From positions 64,526,591-64,590,590 of the forward strand of contig OZ038380.1 of the NCBI GenBank assembly GCA_964036045.1: a stretch of DNA of 64,000 nucleotides. Direction: 5' to 3'. Source of the stretch: Eutreptiella sp. 'Long Island Sound 2002' (Eukaryota; Euglenozoa; Euglenophyceae; Eutreptiales; Eutreptiaceae). Both the position numbers and the translations under genes were made by a program. How positions within the stretch are numbered: position 1 is the stretch's first letter; each line of letters opens with the position of its first letter. This document shows, piece after piece, positions 21,683-32,420 of the stretch. Under the pieces are notes generated by a model. That model was not told the DNA's origin, did not search any database, and saw only the letters and a list, made by a program, of their open reading frames with translations.

Positions 21683-22015
21683 TCAGGATAGCGTCAGAAT
21701 GGCGGCAGGATAGCGTCAGGGTGACGTCAGCATGGCATCAGGATGGCGCCAGGTTGGCGTCAGGATGGAGTTAGGATGAAGTTGGGATGCGTCAGGATCG
21801 CCTTCAGGATGCCGTCAGGATGATTGGTACTTTGCCGTCAGGATGGCGTCACGTTGCGTCAGGATGCGTTAGGATGGCGTCAGAAGAAGGTGGAGATAGG
21901 ATCAGGATGGCGTCAGAAAGCGTCAGGATATCATGGTGGTGCGGGGATGGTGTCAGGAAAGGGTCAGGCTGGCGTCAGAATTGCGGCAGGAGAGCATCAG
22001 GATGGCGCCACCAGG
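21683..22015. repeat. Degenerate 11-12-bp minisatellite (GGCGTCAGGAT)n
   Basis: About 25 loosely spaced copies of GGCGTCAGGAT or GTCAGGATGG. A short block of the same repeat returns at 23108-23150 after an interposed 1.1 kb. Confidence 0.8.
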
Positions 22016-22439
22016 ACCTGATGGCATCTCAGGCTGTCAATCAGGCCGCCAGGAATGACAAATACCAGATATAGGTTGCAAAGAAAAGACAAAACGTTGT
22101 ATAAGGTACAAACCTAATGAGATGTTTTGAACATCTTTCAGAAGGCTTTAAGGCAGGAAATGCCGAAAATTGTTTTTTCAAAAGAAAAATATCTTTGCTT
22201 TCTGACGTAATGATGGTTTATGCGAAAAGGTAGCAGTGAGGAAGCCCACTGGTAATCCCCGATCCCACCCCCAATCCCGATATGGAGAAAATGATTTACA
22301 GGTATGGAATTTACAACTGTTCCGTTTCATTTTCTGCTTGTTCTGTTTCATTAAGATTACTGGTTAACTCTTTCTATCTGGTCTGCGTGTGCAGGGCGAC
22401 AAAAGAAGCAAGTAAACAAGAAGGAGAATAAAAACAGTC
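22016..22439. other. Non-repetitive interval, no gene seen
   Basis: AT-rich, no frame worth calling. Confidence 0.3.
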
Positions 22440-22790
22440 AGGAATAATATGAAGAGAGAAAGAAGGTGACGAAGAAGACAAATAAGGAGTACAAGAGGAA
22501 GAAGGAGAGAGGAAAGAAAGAAAAAAAGAAAAGAAGACGAAGCCATGGTCGGAGGTCTGCTTGCTGCTGCAGCCGCTGAATCTGCCGCTGCCGCCGTGTG
22601 TGCTGGATCTGCTTCTGGGTTTGCCGCTGCTTGCTGCAAGCGCTGCTTTTGCTTGCTGGTAGTAGTTGTGCTGCAGCTTCCTGCTGCGGCTGGTGCTGCC
22701 GCTGCATGCTTATGATCCTGCTGCTGCTTGCTGGTGGTGGTGCTACAGGTTGCTGCTGCTGCTGCTGTTACTGCTTGTTTTGACTGTTAT
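22440..22790. repeat. Purine tract followed by GCT/CTG-rich trinucleotide region
   Basis: 22446-22545 is nearly all A and G (GAAGAAG-like). 22556-22775 is rich in GCTGCT, CTGCTG and TGCTGC runs. Either strand gives low-complexity frames. Confidence 0.75.
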
Positions 22791-22794
22791 TTGA

Positions 22795-23092
22795 CTGTTG
22801 CTGCGTGCTGTGAGTCTCATTTGCTTGTGGGCGTGTGCTGTGAGTGTCACTTGAGTGTCGACGCGTGCTGTGAGTGTCATCTGAGTGTAGGTGTGTGCTG
22901 TCAGTGTCATTTGAGTGTCCGCGTGTGCTGCGAATATCATTTGAGTGTTGGCGTGTGCTGTGAGTGTCATTTGAGTGTTTGCCCGTGCTGTGAGTGTCAT
23001 GTGAGTGTCAGCACGTGCTGTGAGTGTCACTTAAGTGTGGGCGCGTGCTGCGAGTGTCATTTGACTGTTCGCGCGTGCTGTGAGTGTCAGAG
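22795..23092. repeat. 30-bp tandem repeat, about ten copies
   Basis: Unit GTGCTGTGAGTGTCATTTGAG plus nine variable bases, length 30. On the plus strand it reads as a ten-residue repeat CCECHLSVGA with variants, ending 23117. The unit is divisible by three, so all frames stay open; whether it is translated is unknown. Confidence 0.85.
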
Positions 23093-23107
23093 TGGCGCAG
23101 GGAAGAA

Positions 23108-23150
23108 GTCAGGATAATACGGCATCAGGATGGCGTCAGGATGACGTCAA
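23108..23150. repeat. Second block of the GTCAGGAT minisatellite
   Basis: Four further copies of the 21683-22015 motif, so the 22.0-23.1 kb sequence lies inside what was one array. Confidence 0.6.
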
Positions 23151-24406
23151 ACGACGCGGGGCCCGAATCAAATCAACCAAGTGCCTCAGCCAACCAGCCC
23201 TACTGACTACATTACCATTGTCCTCCATGCCACAGTACTACAGCCTGCAGTTGGTTTTCTCCACTGAAATATCCTGTGGTTTGTTACACTGACAACCAAC
23301 CATCCTTTTCCTATTTTCTTTCTTATTTTCTTAACTCAATCTTTGGGATTTTCTTTTTTGCTGCACTCAGGTGCACCGAACCAAGCTGGCTTTGTTCGTC
23401 TTCTTAACAAACATTGAAAGTTGAGTCACGGTCCGACCAGCACCTCAAGGGATAGCACCCAGGGGGGACTGACAGCACTGCTTTTCCTCTTGAAAAATAC
23501 CTGTACATTATGCCATCATGTGAGTCTCGCTTTAGGTGAAGCCACAAGTACACGTGCTGGGTGGGCGCTGAGCCTCAATTTAGCCACATGGACCCCTAGG
23601 AAGACATACTGAATTATGAGAAGCCACAAACACCCCTTGTGCATACCCATTCTGTGTATAATAGAACTCCACTGAAATTTTGCCGAGTACCTTGCGTAGT
23701 ATGGGTGATTCGCACTCTCCGAAGACGGAGTATGGGTCCGAATCACAGCCAACCCTGCCGACACCTTTGTCACCCTTTCGCCCTCTGAGATGAGAACATG
23801 AGCTGAAGAATGAAATCGGGATGTGACATTCAAAATGCATATGCCACACATCAATGAGTACAACGACACGGTATTTGTGCTAATTTGGTGGCTGAAAAAC
23901 TGCACTGGCACAGAACGTGCTGATTAATAGCTTAAAATACGCGGAAAAAAGCCGCCGCTAAAATTTCGTTGTCGCCCTCTAAAGTAGTGAACGTTCGGTT
24001 TGTGTCTGTGGTTTCATTTTCTGGCACTTTCTGTCGCAGAAGAGCTGCCGCCGTCACCCGCTCTCAAAAAAAGCGCCTCCAGACAACGCAAGGTGTCACG
24101 CGCTCCGCAAAAGGTCTTCTGCTTTTGCAAAAAAGATGCAAGTAAGAAAAAGTGTATTTCCATGCCTAGGGGTAAGCGTCAGCTGTGTTAGAGATGCTTA
24201 GAGGCGTACTACATGTTTATCTTAGTATTGGCCTAACCAAAATTGAGCACAGAGCATTTTCACCCATAAAAACAACCACCAAATCAAGGATGTGGTGTGA
24301 ACCCCTGACGCCCCAACTACTTTGACAGAAACACCGTTTCCCTGATCGACCGAGGCACTGCTCTGAGTTCAGAGCCTCTGCATTTTTCAATATTTCCTCT
24401 TGAATG
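23151..24406. other. No supported gene; one hairpin
   Basis: Frames are short and mutually overlapping. Apart from the hairpin at 23705-23746 nothing distinctive was seen. Confidence 0.35.
23705..23746. repeat. 42-bp near-perfect inverted repeat
   Basis: GTGATTCG and CGAATCAC close the ends; inside, CTCCG and CGGAG flank a short AAGA loop. Could form a hairpin in DNA or RNA. Confidence 0.6.
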
Positions 24407-24495
24407 CTTAGCTATTTTAGTGGTATGCACCCTAGGGGGCTGGGGCACCTCTTTTTGAGAGGTTCTGGGTCCAAAGCCCAGTCAGCCTAGCTAAG
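24407..24495 (+). other. tRNA-like fold, not a canonical tRNA
   Basis: CTTAGCT (24407) pairs with AGCTAAG (24489-24495), and CTGGG TCCAAAG CCCAG gives a 5-bp stem with a 7-base loop like a T arm. Seven extra bases separate that arm from the 3' strand, and no good anticodon arm is seen. Possibly a tRNA-derived repeat. Confidence 0.25.
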
Positions 24496-24920
24496 TAGGT
24501 AGATCCCATGTGACATGGCAGTGACCTCAGCGCCGCATCGCATGCCACCTCAGCACCTATCGGACCCAAAACAAAGAGTGCCCATTTCTGGATGGCACTA
24601 TAAAAGAAAGGGGTGCCTATGAGGGCAGCTTTTCAATTATCCTTTCCAAATCTGTGGATGTGTTCAGTTGCCTTGCTATAAATACATTGTAGGATGTTTC
24701 CTCTGTGACTGCAGCCCTTCATATAGTGGATTTTGAACTCCTGTTGCGCACTGTTTGGATTACTTGGTCCGGTGGTTCTATTTAATTTCACAAAAATCAC
24801 CAAAATCTGTGCAATCCAGGAAGCAGCAAGAAGCAAGCAGGCGCGCCGCGTCAACAAACACATCAGAAACTTCATCAGTGAAAGCTGTTCAAACTGTCTT
24901 GTAGCAGGGGCAACCAGTCT
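24496..24920. other. No supported gene
   Basis: A 112-codon minus frame (24633-24971) has no recognisable motif and ordinary chance length for this composition. Confidence 0.3.
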
Positions 24921-26135
24921 TTGAGTACCTGTGACCCCATACAGTACAATCAGTATGCTGAGACTGATCACTCTTGCAAGGCGGAAGGAAATACAATTGA
25001 CACCCAGGACACTGCCGAGACGACAGCGCCCTCAGTGGCACCAGCCAAGCTTGCACCAAAGTGCCAAACTGCTGGTGAACCTCATCCTGACGATTCTGTA
25101 CCTTCAGTGCCCCTAAGTGGGCTGCAGGTTGATTCTTTCAGAAGCCTTGGAGCTGCCTTCACTGAATTGCAGATACGGACACCTGAAGGCAAGGCGAAGG
25201 AGAAGGAGACTGGGGAAGGAGGAGCCCAAGACGACCGTGAAGGCGGGCGTGCACAAAACAGAAGATATATCCTCCGGCAAAAGGACCTCTGAGAGCGCTC
25301 CAGGTGCAACACAACACCCTGCAGCATTCTCTCCCACGTCCACTACACTCCCACCTACATACCCAGCAACATTCTCTCCTACAACCACTCCACCCGTGGC
25401 TGAGTGCACAGGCTTTAGTGGCATGCCTTACCCGACCCATGGAGTGGAACCACTCACTACTGAGCCACCTGTGGCACCGCTAGTCAGCAAACCTGTGGCC
25501 CTGGCTCATTCTACGTTGGTATCCATGAGCCGGCCCCTTGTCACCAGCCTGATGCCTTTCGTGGGGCCCCTGTTGGTGGTTGCTGTCCTACAATCCCTGC
25601 AGATACCTTGCAGGAGCAGGGCTCTACTGCTCTGAGCCGCCTCTGAGGCCCGGAGTCCTGTAGAGGAAGAAGCAGGGAGTCTGCAACATCCTCTTGCAGG
25701 TCCCTCTCGCGTTGCGAGAAAAAGTAAGCTCTCCGTGGTGCTACCGCGGATATAGTTGGTGACCCCAACCAAGATGTCCGGGCCAAACTTGAGCCTCTGA
25801 TACCACCTCATGTGTCACCCGTGACCGTTGCAGCTTCTCCTCACCGAGTACAGGCCAACCGCATGGTCCCCGGTCTAACTCCTACCGTGGCTGGTGTAAC
25901 ACGCCAACCTCTGCCAACACCTGCAGCTGTTCCAAGGAACCCCTTCGTGCCAAGAAAACCACAGCCGCCCTACAGCCACGTGAAGAATGCCAGCCGCGCG
26001 GAACTGGGCAGGCTCGTGCTGACAGTCCTGAGGGCCATGGTGGAAGTAGAGCCCTATGGCTCAAGTGACTTGGGTGGTCACCCTTCGGACAACGAACCGC
26101 GATCTCTGAGGACCGCGAGAAACCGAGTGGCATAA
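24921..26135 (+). CDS. Possible hypothetical Pro/Thr-rich coding region, broken
   Basis: Three plus frames follow each other: 24921-25292 (ETTAPSVAPAKLAPKC), 25117-25635 (PTSTTLPPTYPATFSP, GMPYPTHGVEPLTTEPP), 25812-26135 (VAGVTRQPLPTPAAVPRN). Composition is biased and similar across the frame changes, which could mean an exon series or a decayed gag-like or surface protein. No domain recognised. Confidence 0.25.
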
Positions 26136-26532
26136 AGAAGAAGAAAAAAGAGGAAAAGGGGGCTAAGAAAGGCGCCGCTCCAAGGAGAACAAGGCCACTG
26201 CCACTTTGAAGATTTTGGTGAACCTGCCTGAGTTCACGAGGAAGGATCTCAGCGAGTGTGCTGAGAGTTTTGGTCGTTTCCACCTAGTAATTCAATGACC
26301 GACATTTCCCCAATCCACACAATCTATCTGAATGCCTCTAAAATCTACCCAAAAGAAACTTTGTTCTACTTATAATGGTGCATTGCCCATCATTTCTCGT
26401 TTCATTGTTGTTTTCACCACAGAAATTGTTCCAAAAATAGCTCTGGCTTGGTGTTGAGGTTGGTGAGCACTTCTTTGACAAAAACGCTGAAAGAGTTGCT
26501 CAAGAATTCTTACAACCTGCACAGTCGCCAAC
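26136..26532. other. Left flank of the telomere-tagged element
   Basis: AT-rich DNA without supported genes; continues as the pre-insertion sequence up to the target-site duplication. Confidence 0.3.
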
Positions 26533-26550
26533 AGATGTAAAGGATATGGG
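26533..26550. repeat. Target-site duplication, left (18 bp)
   Basis: AGATGTAAAGGATATGGG, identical to 31090-31107. The GC-rich element lies exactly between. Confidence 0.85.
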
Positions 26551-27814
26551 TTTGAGGATTGAGGTTTGATTTTGCGGGTACTAGACGCCTTTCGGCCCCG
26601 GGGGGCCACCTGGTCGGGCCAGGTGATATCCTCCCCACCGGGCCCTAGTGGGGGGCCCTCCAAGACGCACCTCCTGCCTGGTGGCGGAGTCCCCCGGGTT
26701 CACAGAGCTCGGTGCCCCGTCCTTCCCCGGCGTCCCCGTTTCGCCACTCCCCGGTCAGTGCATCAATTCGCAGCCGTGGCCGCGGGCGCTTACCCACTGC
26801 GTCGCCCCCCTAATGCGTGGTCGCCCGGGGCACTGGCGCCGCCGGGCCCGTGCTACTGGCTTGTCGCCCGTGGGACCCCCTTGGGCTGGCGCGGAGGCTG
26901 CCTAGCCTAGGGGTTGGGGCGTGGCGCTGTGCGCCACTACTGCCTTGGCGGGTGCAGTGTCCCGTCTGTGTGTGCGCGGCGCTCGCGGCCGGTTCGGGGG
27001 GGTTCGGGCCGGTACCTGGTGTTGTGTCTCCCCTTCTTCCCCCTTCCCGCCCCGCGTGTTCCGCGCTGCGTGTGGCGGGCTGTCCCGTCCGGGTGTCCCT
27101 TATCCTCGCTCGCTGGTACGCCATTCCATGCGGTCTGTGCGTTCCGCGCGCTCGGTCCGGTTGCCCCTCTGGTGGTCCCCGCGTGTCCTTTTCGTGTGTG
27201 TGCGCTCGCGCTCTCGCGGTGTCTGCTCCCCGCTGGGTGGTGTGGCGCGCGCATCTCGCGTGGTCCCGGCACTGGGCGCTGGTAGGGCCGTTCCATGTGG
27301 TCCGTGCCCCTCCGCGTGTCCTGCCCCGGTCCCGTGCTCCGTCTGGCGTGCTTGGGGGGGGGCGGTCTGGTCCCGGTTCCCCCCTACTTGGCTTGGAGTC
27401 GTGGGGGCGGCGGCAGGGCGTCCCCGGGGGGGTGCCTTCGACCGTTGCGTGGGGCGTTCTGGGTCTTGCGCTCCTCTTCCCCCGACTGCCCTTCCACTGG
27501 ACGGGCTGTCGGGGTCTGCGTTGTGGGCGCGGGCGTGCGGTTGTGGGGGCCCCGCTCTGTTCTTGCGGGGGGGGAGAGAGGTGTCGACTTGGTGTCCAGG
27601 CGCCGGCCCGCCGGATTCCCATGACGAGCCTGATGCGCACGAAGCTTCGCCCTGCGGGATGCGTGGGGGGGTTGGGGTGTCCGTGGCTGGAGTGGTGCAC
27701 CAATGTCCCGGTTCCCGGCCCAGCAGAGCACCCTTACCGCGGGCTTACTCTTAGCACAGGGGGAGGGGGTTGCGGGCGCGTTTGTTCTGTGACCCGGGTG
27801 CCAGTGTATCTCAG

Positions 27815-27885
27815 AAGGCAGCCGCCCCGGAGGTAGCGCACCAGGCGCGCGCCGCGAAGGAGCTGGTTCGAACCCCTGGGATCGG
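27815..27885 (+). other. tRNA-derived head with B-box
   Basis: GGAGGTAGCGCACCAGG (A-box-like) is followed about 35 bases later by GGTTCGAACCCC (good B-box, 27865-27876). The stems do not all pair, so a tRNA-derived short element is more likely than a tRNA. Confidence 0.35.
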
Positions 27886-28111
27886 TGGTCTCCCACCGAT
27901 CCCTTCGAATACCGGTCGAGGCCTCCCATCGACCTGTTCGAGTACAGGTGACGGTGCGCACTGCTGCAGGGGTGGGTGGCTCCCATGTGTTTTGTTTTTC
28001 TCGGGTGGGGGGTAAAACGAACGAGACCTCCACCCGATCCACCGGTATCGGTGGTGGCGCGAGTTGCTGGAGGGGGGGGTGGTTCCCACGTCGCCAACTA
28101 CAGAGCTCTAC

Positions 28112-28195
28112 GTGCAGGGATCCCAGGAGCACCAACGCCTGGGATCGAACCCCCGCACTGGACGATTGAAGACCGACGCTCTCACTACTGGGCCG
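28112..28195 (-). other. tRNA-derived head, opposite strand
   Basis: The minus strand has GGCCCAGTAGTGAGAGCG (A-box-like) and GGGGGTTCGATCCC (B-box). The anticodon arm is not self-complementary. Confidence 0.35.
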
Positions 28196-28464
28196 CGGGA
28201 GTCTCTTACGCGACTTAGGGGTGTCGTCGGCTATGAATCCAGTCCTGAGGGTGGGGCTGTGCGCTGTGAAGCGTGTTGCGCGTTCCGGGAGGCCCCAGTC
28301 CACGTGCACGGGGTCGGGACAGGGGGGGAGGGGGCTGGGTGGGGTGCGGCAGCGTCTGATCGCCGACTGACGTGCACAGGGGTAAGAGGCGGACAGTAGC
28401 ACCGCCGGATCGCCGACTGACTGTAGGGCGGGGGGTCGCTCTGCCTCTTTCCGTCCCTCTGCCT

Positions 28465-30640
28465 TCCCTGGGCAGGCAACAAAGCGGGCGTCACTGGCGT
28501 TGTGCTGTCCATGGGGGGGTGGCCCCCCATACCACTCCGGTTCGTGTTCACCCGGCTTCTCTGGGTACGATCTGTGCGGCGTCCCGGTGCGCAGGCGTGG
28601 GCCCGCTTGTTCTTCGCGGCCCCCATGTGGGCTGGCGGCTGGAGCGGGGGGGCGGGTCACACTCCGGCTCCCCTCCCGGGTGGGGGGGGCCCATCCCCCT
28701 TGCCCCGGGGGGGGTGTCGCGCCGCGGCCTCCCCGCTCTCGTTCCGGGCGGCGGCCTGCGTTACCCCTTTCTGGCTCTCTTCGTGTCGCTGGCGCGCTCC
28801 CTTCCGGCGCGCGCGTGCGGTCGGGGCTGAAGTGTCGCCCCGGGGTTTGGGGGGGGTGATTGGCGGCCCGTGAACCGCTCCCCTGGGGGCCCCAGCTGAC
28901 CTGCAAACCCCCCCTCTGTCCCCTCGGAGTGGGCTGTCGTTACGGGAGGGTCATGCGGGGCGCGGCCTCCTTCGTGTTCCGTTGTGCGCGTTGCTCCGGC
29001 ACGCTGGTGTAGGTTCGCGGGAGCAGGTCCAGCCGCCGTTGCCCTTATCGTGTCGCCGTTCCTCCTGTGGGTGGGGGCGCCCCCCCGGCCCTGGGGGGGC
29101 GGAGGGCCGCGCCTGTGGCTCCCCAGCTGGGGTGGGTGCGGGGGGGGGGGGGGTGGGGGGGCCGCCCCCCCGCCCGCTCTCGGGACTGCGTGGGAGGGGG
29201 GGGGGGGAGTGGGGGGGGCCTTCGGTCCCCTGGCGATGCCTCCTGTCGGCCAAGGGGGGGGGGGGGGCGGCTTGGCGGTCCCGGCCCCAGGGGCCAGCCA
29301 TCGGCCAGGGGGGTCGCGCCCTTCCCCCGCCCCCCTCCACCGAGAGCCGGATTCTCACACAGTCCCTCTCTGGGGCCCCTCATCCCCCGGCCGTTGTCGC
29401 GCGGCGCCGGCCGGCCTGGGGTGGCCGTGAGGGTCAGCGGTCAGTGGTTAGCGGGTTGCGGGGCAGCAGGTTTCCCCCCGCGCTTGTTGTCTCCGCACTC
29501 CCTCCCGCGGGAGGTGGCGCGCTGCTTTCCCTGGGTAGGCAACAAAGCGGGCGTCACTGGTGTCGTGCTGTCCATGGGGGGCGTGGCCCCGCATACCATT
29601 CCGGTTCGCGCCCACCCGGCTTCTCTGGGCACGATCTGCGCGGCGTCCCGGTGCGCAGGCGTGGGCCCGATTGTTCTTCGCGGCCCCCATTTGAGCCGGC
29701 GGCTGGGGCGGGGGGGCGGGTCACACTCCGGCTCCCCTCTCGGGCGGGGGGGGTCCATCCCTTCTGCCTCGGGGGGTGGGGGCCGGGGCCCCCGCGGCTG
29801 GCGGGCCGGTGGGGGGGCGGGGGGGGGGGGGGTGTCGCGCCGCGGCCTCCCTGCTCTCGTTCCAGGCGGCGGCCTGTGGTACTCCTTTCTGGCTCTCTTC
29901 GTGTCGCCGGCGCGCTCCCTTCCGGCGCGCGCGTGCGGTCGGGGCTGGAGTGCCGCCCCGGGGTGGGGGGGGTGAGGGGCGGCCCGTGGACCGCCCCCCT
30001 GGGGGCCCCATCTGACTTGAAATCCCCCCTCTGTCACCTCGGAGTGGGTTACAGGAGGGTCATGTGGGGCGCGGCCTCCTTCCTGCTCCGTTGCGCGCGT
30101 TGCTCCGGCACGCCGGTGTGGGTTCGCGGGAGCAGGCCCAGCCGCCGTCGCCCTTATCGCGCCGCCGTTCCCCCTGAGGGGGGGGCGCCCCCCCGGCCCT
30201 GGGGGGGCGGAGGGCCGCGCCTGTGGCTCCCCTGCTGTGGTGGGTGCGGGGGGGGGGGGGGGGTGGGGGGGCCGCCTCCCCTCCCGCCCTCGGGTCCGTG
30301 CGGGGGGGGGGGGGTGGGTTGGGGGGGGCCCTTTGGCCCCCTGGCGATGCCTCTTGTCGGCCGGGGGGGGGGGGCGGGGGCGGCATGGCGGTCCTGGTCC
30401 CGGGGGCCAGCCATCGGCCAGGGGGTCGCGTGCTTCACCCGCCCCCCCTATCGAGAGCCGGATGCTCGCGCAGGCCCTCGCCGGGGCCCCTCATCCCCCG
30501 GCCGTTGTCGCGCGGCGCTGGCCGGCCGGGGGTGGCCGTGAGGGTTAGCGGTCAGTGGTTAGCGGGTTGCGGGGCAGCAGGTTCCTCCCCGCGCTCGTTG
30601 TCTCCGCCCTCCCTCCCGCGGGAGGTGGCGCGCCCTCGCA
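28465..30640. repeat. Two tandem 1.1-kb units in the element's 3' region
   Basis: The unit holding GGCAACAAAGCGGGCGTCACTGG (28477 and 29538) and GTTGCTCCGGCACGC (28991 and 30100) occurs twice, about 1.06-1.11 kb apart, differing mainly in G-run lengths. Related sequence occurs inverted at 40230-40260 and 40800-40840. Confidence 0.75.
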
Positions 30641-30722
30641 CGTCGTGCCATACCATGGGGGGGGCGTGGGTCAGGGGGCCCATCCCCCCCCCCCGACCCT
30701 CCCGTACCCGCCGTCTGGGCCT

Positions 30723-31035
30723 TCACTTGCGCCGCCGCTTGTGTGGGGGCTGGGGCTGCGGCGGCGGCGGGTTGTGCTGGCGGTAGCGCCAATGGGCGAG
30801 GGCGCTACGCAAAGCCCGGGGGAGCCAGTTGTTGGCGTCCGCATCCGTGATGCGGAGCACCGGTCCCCCTTCCAGGAAGGCCGGCCACGTCGGCTCCCTG
30901 TCGGGCCACGCCGCCCGGATCACTGACCTGAGGACCCTCTCGTGGTCCTCTGTGGCCGCCCACCCCCCCGGGGGTGCCTCTCGGTTTCCTCCGTCCCTCC
31001 GACATCGAAGGGCCGGTTCCGCGCCCTCCTGGAGG
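30723..31035 (-). pseudogene. 5'-truncated retroelement ORF (C-terminal part)
   Basis: Reads GGNREAPPGGWAATEDH, VLRSVIRAAWPDREP, then LRITDADANNWLPRAL and ends HKRRRK with TGA. It aligns with 38474-38878 over the whole length. About 10 bases are missing near 31010, shifting frame, and homology stops at the telomere repeats. Family not recognised; the basic C-terminus would suit a nucleic-acid-binding protein. Confidence 0.65.
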
Positions 31036-31041
31036 TCCCCT

Positions 31042-31088
31042 GGTTAGGGTTAGGGTTAGGGTTAGGGTTAGGGTTAGGGTTAGGGTTA
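31042..31088 (+). repeat. Interstitial telomere repeat (TTAGGG)7
   Basis: GG, seven exact TTAGGG units (31044-31085), then TTA. It sits between the 5' truncation point of the retroelement and the right target-site duplication. Confidence 0.95.
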
Positions 31089-31089
31089 A

Positions 31090-31107
31090 AGATGTAAAGG
31101 ATATGGG
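31090..31107. repeat. Target-site duplication, right (18 bp)
   Basis: AGATGTAAAGGATATGGG, identical to 26533-26550. Confidence 0.85.
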
Positions 31108-31880
31108 AATGTCAGCTTCGGGTCAGAAGGTGGGAAGTGTTGACGTTGTGGGGGAAGGAAGGAAGGAGTTGAGACTGTGGGGGAAGGAAGGAAGGAGTTG
31201 AGGGTGTGGGCATGCAACTCAATAAACAAGGCACCACAAATAAAGAGTACAAGCTTCTGTATTGCGACTCCAAAGTACACGTCTTGAGAGTTGCCAGGCA
31301 GTGGTGTCCAGCTCCAAACAGCAGAACCCCGGCATCTAGTAGCAGAGCCCCGGCAAAAGAAGGTCTCTACATGGTAACTAACCCCACAAAACATCCGGCA
31401 TAAAAGCGCCATACAGCAGCACTGGACAGCAGAACTACCTGTGGCACACATGCAGCATCCGAAGCAGCACATTCCCAACTACAAGCAAATCAGCAAGCAA
31501 GCAAGACGTGACCTGAGTCATGTCCCCCATTTCCGCCTGCACCTCCTGGCTACCTCGTGGGCCTGCTCGGCGGAGCCGGAAGCCTGTCCTTCCCTTTCTG
31601 CCTCTGGTCCACCTTCGATGCCTTGAATTCATTTTGATTTGCCTGTGAACTACAATCGGAACTTCAGCCCAGGGCTGTGAATTCCCGGAAAGGGCTGTGA
31701 ATTCCCGGATGTCACGGATGTTAACCTTTGACCGACCAGTATACGCTCGGAGCAAGTCCTCTTTCTTGCTTTGTATGCACCGTGCAAGTTTTGCTACCAG
31801 AAGGTTAAAACCTGAGAACACGGACAAGTGATCTCGTCGCAAACCCCATCCCCGCAAACGCAAACACTTAGAGTATCAAT
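31108..31880. other. No supported gene; small duplications
   Basis: Two copies of GTGGGGGAAGGAAGGAAGGA (31150 and 31181), and two of AGGGCTGTGAATTCCCGGA (31672 and 31691). Confidence 0.4.
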
Positions 31881-32315
31881 ATGGCTATACAGGCGACTGA
31901 GTCCGGATTCCTAGAGGTGATAAAACGTGGAAATCAGTGTAATTTAATCGAAAAGCTACAGATCTTGCGACCAAACGAAACTAACCGCGGCACCATTCCT
32001 GGCTCGGGACTCCGTCAGCGATGAATTACTAGGTGCCTAAGGATGAGCGGGAAAACCTACGCTAGTGGCAGGGTGAAGTGCGACCTGCTCTTGCAGTGTT
32101 GCAAGACAAAATACCTGGAGAAGCAATTGAAGCAGATCGTGACGAAGTTCGCCACACTCGCAGATGTGTTGGTTGCCCTTGAGAGGCAGTACCTCTCCTA
32201 TGAGATCAACCTATCCAGCCCGACCGAGCTCCAGAAACTGGCTATGTTGCCCAACAACCCCAAGGCTGCGCGTATCTCTAAACTACTGGCTGACGTGGCC
32301 CATTGGGTGGGGTAA
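31881..32315 (+). pseudogene. gag-like fragment of an LTR retrotransposon
   Basis: Frame 1 from Met 31881 (MAIQATESGFLEVIKRG) stops at 32024; from 32043 a 90-codon frame reads VKCDLLLQCCKTKYLEKQL and LVALERQYLSYEI, ending in TAA. The helical, Leu- and Lys-rich text resembles capsid-region gag, but the match is from general pattern only. No pol motifs nearby. Confidence 0.35.
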
Positions 32316-32395
32316 CTGACGCCGGGACCTTATGGCAGCGACCAGCAGGAGGAGGGTTTAGCAATCGTTGCTTGTTAATTTTTTCTAGAAAATCA

Positions 32396-32420
32396 ACGAA
32401 CGAACAAACGAACGAACGAA
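32396..32420. repeat. (CGAA)n simple repeat
   Basis: ACGAACGAACAAACGAACGA and one further unit. Confidence 0.85.

Larger units (their letters stand above)
26551..31089 (-). mobile_element. 5'-truncated GC-rich retroelement with telomere repeats at its 5' end
   Basis: Read on the minus strand: TTAA(CCCTAA)n at 31088-31044, then a 5'-truncated ORF ending at 30723, then about 4.1 kb of GC-rich non-coding DNA, then the 3' end ...CTAGTACCCGCAAAATC with an AACCTC-like tail at 26551. The 3' end matches that of the inverted copy (42100-42111), and the ORF matches 38474-38878. An exact 18-bp duplication flanks it. This is the pattern of target-primed insertion of a non-LTR element, though no reverse transcriptase is left to prove the class. 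Confidence 0.75.

Noticed and set aside
22795-23092. CRISPR-like array
   Set aside because: Adjacent repeats without unique spacers of constant size, and the window is eukaryotic.
31042-31088. True chromosome end
   Set aside because: Only seven units, and unique DNA with a matching target-site duplication continues to the right.
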